This document shows positions 5,654-9,448 of a DNA stretch of 9,448 bases, piece after piece; positions within the stretch are counted from its first letter, which is position 1; every line of letters begins with the position of its first letter. This DNA comes from Galbibacter sp035306585 (lineage in GTDB: Bacteria; Bacteroidota; Bacteroidia; Flavobacteriales; Flavobacteriaceae), in NCBI RefSeq assembly GCF_035306585.1, contig NZ_DATGNU010000067.1, positions 1 to 9,448 of the forward strand, given 5' to 3'. The notes beneath the pieces were generated by a model. It made no database searches, was not told the DNA's origin, and worked only from the letters and a program-made list of their open reading frames with translations. Made by a program: the position numbers and the translations under genes.

Positions 5654-8575
5654 ATGAATAAACAGTTTCTTGTTACCTTATTGTTTTTTGCAGTATGTAT
5701 ATCCCATGGTCAGCAAATGGATCCACTAGCCACTGAAGATCACCAAGAGCAGCAGCATTGGGTTGACAGTATATACAACAGCCTTAGTCTTGAAGAAAAA
5801 ATAGGGCAGTTATATATGGTTAGGGCTTTTACAGATAAAGGGGAAACTCACTTAGATCAGGTACGGGAATTGGTCACCGATTATCACGTTGGTGGGGTGA
5901 TCTTTTCAACCGGGGGACCATACAGACAAGCGGCCTTTAATAATGAAATACAGGAGCTCTCGAGAGTAAAAATGCTCATGGCTATGGATGCCGAATGGGG
6001 ATTATCGATGCGTCTGGACTCCACTTTTGCTTTTCCTTATAATATGGTTCTAGGTGCTGTGAAGGACAATTCATTAATTGAGCAAGTAGGGAAACATATC
6101 GGAGAACACACTAGGCGTCTTGGGATGCATATAAATTTTGCACCGGATGTCGATATCAATACCAATCCTAATAATCCTATAATTGGCAATCGATCCTTTG
6201 GAGAAAACAGGGATAACGTCACCGAAAAAGCTCTTGCTTTTATGCATGGTATGCAGGGTGCTGGGGTTTTAGCAAATGCAAAGCACTTTCCTGGCCACGG
6301 AGACACCTCTCAAGACTCTCATAAAGTATTGCCTACAGTAGATTTTAACAAAGAACGAATCGATAGTGTGGAGCTCTACCCGTTTAAGAAACTTTTTTCA
6401 GAAGGTTTAGCCAGTGTGATGGTGGCACATTTAAGTGTTCCTAGCTTAGAAAGTAGACCTGGATACCCCTCCTCATTATCTAAAAAAATTGTAGCGCAGT
6501 TGCTAAAAGAAAAACTACAATTTAAAGGCCTTATTTTTACAGATGCATTGGAGATGAAAGGTGTGGCCAATTACGCCCAAGGTAAAAATGTAGATTTAGC
6601 GGCATTTTTAGCCGGAAATGATGTGCTGCTCATTTCAGCTGACGTTCCAAAGGGGGTAAAAGCCATTAAGGAAGCCTATGAAGAAGGAACTATTACAGAG
6701 GAGCGTCTAGCGCATTCCGTAAAAAAGATCCTCAAAGCTAAGTATAAAGTAGGCTTGAATCATTATCATCCTGTTTCAACAAAGCACCTTTCGAAGGATC
6801 TCAACAGGGCTTCAGATCAATTATTGTTTGAAAAGGTAATGGAAAATGCTATTACCGTAGCCAAGAATGATGACCAACTCGTTCCTATTAGGAGTATAGA
6901 CAAAAAAAAGATTGCTTATGTACCCATGGGTGATGGAAAGCATCACAGCTTTTTTGATGCCTTAAAAAAGTATGCCGATGTTACCTTAGTTCAATCCAAT
7001 AATCTTGGAGATTTGATCAATGCTCTTGAGCCTTTTAATTTAGTGATTGTTGGCCATCATAGATCAACTGAAACCCCATGGAAGGCGGCTGATTTTACCG
7101 ATAAGGAAAAGACTTGGCTTTATGAAATCGCTCGTAAAAAACGTGTGATTTTGGATGTGTTTGTAAAACCATACGCATTGCTGGGGCTACAAAGTATTGA
7201 TAATATCGAGACCATCATTGTAAGTTATTTGAACGATCCTATATCGCAAGAAACTTCTGCTGAGGTTATCTTTGGTGCTATTGCAGCTAAAGGAAGTTTA
7301 CCTGTAACGGCTCATGCAAAATTGCCAGAAAATAGAGGTTTTATTACCAACAGCTTATCGCGCTTGGGCTATTCCATACCGGAGCGGGTTGGGATGAATT
7401 CAAAGGCTCTTGAGAGGGTGGATTCTTTAATGAAGGTGGCCGTACGTTCGGGGATGACTCCTGGTGGACAAATATTAGTGGCACGGAATGGTCAGGTTGT
7501 TTACAACAAGAATTTTGGGAAGACCACCTATGGTGGAGAAAACGTCCAAAGTGATCATATTTATGATTTGGCATCCCTGACAAAGATTATCGCAACATTG
7601 CCTATACTGATGCAATTAACCGAAAAAGGGGAACTTTCTTTTGATTCGACCCTTGGAGAATTAATACCCGAGTTACGCGACAGTAATAAGAGCAATTTAA
7701 AAGTCTTAGATGTGCTGTCCCATTATGCGCGCCTGGAGGCATGGATTCCCTTTTATAAGAAAACTGTAGGCGAGACTTCAAATCTTCCCTTGGAGAAGTA
7801 TTACAAAACGGAGCCTGACCGAAAATTTAATGTCAAAGTAGCGGATCATTTGTACATGCGAGAAGACTATAAGGACAGCATTTTTACTATCATTAAGGAA
7901 AGTGATTTACGTCCTAGACTCGAATACAAATATAGCGACCTGGCTTTTTTAATCATGCAGCGCTACATAGAGAATTACTATAATGAGCCATTGGATAAAG
8001 TTGCAGATGAACACTTTTACGCCTCCCTAGGAATGAACCATACCAGTTTTAACCCTTTAAAGAAGTTTAGAAAAGGAATGATCGTACCAACTGAGGTGGA
8101 TAATTATTTTAGGCAACAAACCATTCAGGGGTACGTGCATGATATGGGAGCAGCTATGTTAGGAGGAGTTGCTGGCCATGCAGGACTCTTTAGCAATGCC
8201 AATGATGTGGCTAAAATCATGCAAATGTTCCTTCAAAAAGGATATTATGGGGGGGTACGTTATTTTAGTGAACAAACCTTAAAAAAGTACAACCATTGCT
8301 ATTTTTGTAAGCAGAATAACAGACGAGGTGTCGGTTTTGATAAACCACAGTTAGGAGCCACAGGCCCCACCTGTGGATGTGCCTCGCCAATAAGTTATGG
8401 TCATAGTGGTTTTACAGGAACCTTTGCCTGGGTAGATCCAGCTTATAATTTGGTATATATATTTTTATCCAATAGGACCTATCCAACGATGATGAATAGA
8501 AAATTAATTACAGAAGATATACGTAGCCACATACAAGGCTATATCTATGATGCCATGCGTAGTGATGAATCTTAA
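5654..8575 (+). CDS. Secreted GH3 beta-N-acetylglucosaminidase (NagZ-type) fused to a beta-lactamase-family serine hydrolase
   Basis: A 973-residue two-enzyme protein. Residues 1-19 are a signal peptide, probably cleaved after SHG to leave an N-terminal Gln. The GH3 catalytic barrel spans about residues 35-370. The motif at 210-223 (KHFPGHG...DSH) is the NagZ signature whose D221/H223 pair serves as general acid/base, and D297 in TDALEM is the nucleophile. A GH3 C-terminal-like alpha/beta region follows (about 390-560). From about 583 to 965 is a class C beta-lactamase/DD-peptidase-like domain: S641-L-T-K644 (SxxK), Y760-S-D762 (YxN variant) and H917-S-G919 (in place of KTG). Both active sites look intact. 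By family it should remove GlcNAc from muropeptides, and the second domain may cut an amide or ester in the same material. Cysteines C882, C885, C907 and C909 cluster just before the HSG motif. It begins 101 bases after the previous gene, with no strong promoter found. Confidence 0.93.
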   Translation: MNKQFLVTLLFFAVCISHGQQMDPLATEDHQEQQHWVDSIYNSLSLEEKIGQLYMVRAFTDKGETHLDQVRELVTDYHVGGVIFSTGGPYRQAAFNNEIQELSRVKMLMAMDAEWGLSMRLDSTFAFPYNMVLGAVKDNSLIEQVGKHIGEHTRRLGMHINFAPDVDINTNPNNPIIGNRSFGENRDNVTEKALAFMHGMQGAGVLANAKHFPGHGDTSQDSHKVLPTVDFNKERIDSVELYPFKKLFSEGLASVMVAHLSVPSLESRPGYPSSLSKKIVAQLLKEKLQFKGLIFTDALEMKGVANYAQGKNVDLAAFLAGNDVLLISADVPKGVKAIKEAYEEGTITEERLAHSVKKILKAKYKVGLNHYHPVSTKHLSKDLNRASDQLLFEKVMENAITVAKNDDQLVPIRSIDKKKIAYVPMGDGKHHSFFDALKKYADVTLVQSNNLGDLINALEPFNLVIVGHHRSTETPWKAADFTDKEKTWLYEIARKKRVILDVFVKPYALLGLQSIDNIETIIVSYLNDPISQETSAEVIFGAIAAKGSLPVTAHAKLPENRGFITNSLSRLGYSIPERVGMNSKALERVDSLMKVAVRSGMTPGGQILVARNGQVVYNKNFGKTTYGGENVQSDHIYDLASLTKIIATLPILMQLTEKGELSFDSTLGELIPELRDSNKSNLKVLDVLSHYARLEAWIPFYKKTVGETSNLPLEKYYKTEPDRKFNVKVADHLYMREDYKDSIFTIIKESDLRPRLEYKYSDLAFLIMQRYIENYYNEPLDKVADEHFYASLGMNHTSFNPLKKFRKGMIVPTEVDNYFRQQTIQGYVHDMGAAMLGGVAGHAGLFSNANDVAKIMQMFLQKGYYGGVRYFSEQTLKKYNHCYFCKQNNRRGVGFDKPQLGATGPTCGCASPISYGHSGFTGTFAWVDPAYNLVYIFLSNRTYPTMMNRKLITEDIRSHIQGYIYDAMRSDES

Positions 8576-8624
8576 GGGTGTTTGAGCAGCCTGAGTTTTT
8601 AAATTTCTTGTTATGTATGGAAGG

Positions 8625-8652
8625 TTGTTTCGACTCAAAAGGCACTATTTTG
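8625..8652 (+). promoter_or_regulatory. Candidate promoter for bshA
   Basis: TTG at 8625-8627 is followed after 18 bases by TATTTTG at 8646-8652, one base shorter than the -7 consensus TAnnTTTG. The position, 16 bases before the ATG, mirrors the better promoter in front of the MCE gene. The imperfect -7 box keeps this tentative, and read-through from the GH3 gene is also possible. Confidence 0.3.
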
Positions 8653-8668
8653 TTTAAATTATATAATT

Positions 8669-9448
8669 ATGCGAATTGGAATTGTTTGTTACCCCACTTT
8701 TGGTGGGAGTGGAGTAGTGGCAACAGAGCTCGGAATGGCATTGGCAAATCTGGGTCATGAAATTCATTTTATAACCTACAAACAGCCAGTTCGTCTTGCC
8801 CTTTTAAGTGGCAAAATTCATTTTCATGAGGTCAACGTTCCTGAATACCCGTTGTTTCACTATCAGCCGTATGAACTGGCGCTTTCGAGTAAGTTGGTCG
8901 ATATGGTGAAACTCTACAATATAGAGATTCTACATGTTCATTATGCCATTCCACATGCGTATGCTGCCTATATGGCCAAAGAGATGCTCAAGACACAAGG
9001 TATACACATTCCAATTGTAACAACATTGCACGGAACCGATATTACCTTGGTGGGAAATCACCCTTTCTACAAACCTGCCGTTACATTTAGTATAAATAAG
9101 TCTGATGTAGTAACTTCTGTTTCTAAAAGCTTAAAAGAAGACACGACCCGTCTGTTTGATATTGAGAAGAATATTCATGTAATTCCAAATTTTATTGATT
9201 TAACCAAGTATAAAAAACAATTTGACGATTGCGGACGAAGTATTATGGCCGCTGATAATGAACGCATTATTACGCATATTAGTAATTTTAGAAAAGTAAA
9301 ACGGATCGAGGATGTTATAAGGATATTTCACGGCATTCAAAAGGTCATGCCAGCGCGATTGATCATGGTAGGGGAAGGGCCTGAAAAAGAGCCTGCAGAG
9401 GATTTATGTCAAGAATTAGGTATAGCAGATAAAGTAGCCTTTTTAGGG
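8669..9448 (+). CDS. bshA: N-acetyl-alpha-D-glucosaminyl L-malate synthase BshA (3' end outside window)
   Basis: A GT4-family (GT-B fold) glycosyltransferase that joins GlcNAc from UDP-GlcNAc to L-malate, the first step of bacillithiol synthesis in the cytoplasm. The frame is open from the ATG at 8669 to the end of the window: 260 of an expected 370-380 or so residues. Supporting features are the N-terminal glycine loop FGGSG (11-15), HVHYAIPHA (89-97), LHGTD (120-124), SVSKSLK (150-156), PNFID (173-177), SNFRKVKR (205-212), which begins the nucleotide-sugar-binding C-terminal domain, and VGEGPE (234-239). The whole N-terminus matches BshA as I know it rather than a generic GT4 enzyme. It starts 93 bases after the GH3 fusion. 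The last part of the C-terminal domain, with the catalytic/nucleotide-binding EX7E region, is not visible. Confidence 0.92.
   Translation, partial: MRIGIVCYPTFGGSGVVATELGMALANLGHEIHFITYKQPVRLALLSGKIHFHEVNVPEYPLFHYQPYELALSSKLVDMVKLYNIEILHVHYAIPHAYAAYMAKEMLKTQGIHIPIVTTLHGTDITLVGNHPFYKPAVTFSINKSDVVTSVSKSLKEDTTRLFDIEKNIHVIPNFIDLTKYKKQFDDCGRSIMAADNERIITHISNFRKVKRIEDVIRIFHGIQKVMPARLIMVGEGPEKEPAEDLCQELGIADKVAFLG

Noticed and set aside
8578..8760. A 60-codon plus-strand frame beginning with GTG after the GH3 gene
   Set aside because: It overlaps the start of bshA in another frame, has no family resemblance, and begins just after the GH3 stop; bshA explains the region.

Overview
The window looks like core chromosome of a flavobacterium (Bacteroidota, probably Flavobacteriaceae). 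The reasons are AT-rich DNA, almost no Shine-Dalgarno sequences, promoter elements of the Bacteroidota type (TTG at -33, TAnnTTTG at -7), and a set of protein families whose closest remembered relatives are flavobacterial. No tRNA, rRNA, insertion sequence, CRISPR array, prophage or other sign of recent transfer was seen. Coding density is high and no gene-free stretch exceeds about 165 bases.

Layout. The first 28 bases on the minus strand look like the extreme start of a divergent gene, possibly the LPS-assembly gene lptD. Everything else reads on the plus strand. At 165-1283 is a secreted zinc N-acetylmuramoyl-L-alanine amidase with a C-terminal SPOR-like domain. At 1343-2308 is an inner-membrane-anchored MCE/MlaD-type lipid-transport protein with a TTG start and a good promoter in front. 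Then comes a redox block. A five-helix membrane protein carrying two 4Fe-4S clusters (2323-3648) and a soluble CCG-domain protein (4228-5019) together resemble a split heterodisulfide-reductase-type oxidoreductase, and a small HAD-type phosphatase (3683-4129) lies between them. It is followed by a 161-residue protein of unknown function (5067-5552), of a family often labelled 'ABC transporter ATPase' although it has no ATP-binding motifs.

Next is a 973-residue secreted fusion of a NagZ-type GH3 glucosaminidase and a class C beta-lactamase-like serine hydrolase (5654-8575). The window ends inside bshA (8669 onward), the glycosyltransferase that starts bacillithiol synthesis.

How the genes fit together. 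The left part (possible lptD, amidase, MCE protein) and the GH3/serine-hydrolase fusion all concern the cell envelope: LPS export, peptidoglycan cleavage, phospholipid trafficking and muropeptide breakdown. The middle is a membrane-linked electron-transfer module with unknown substrate. bshA belongs to thiol redox balance and uses UDP-GlcNAc, a sugar also linked to wall turnover. The most interesting points are the two-enzyme fusion, which joins activities that act in sequence in Bacillus muropeptide rescue, a four-cysteine patch near its active site, the phosphatase between the two Fe-S genes, and the mislabelled 161-residue family. I found no evidence of a wholly new defence or mobile system.
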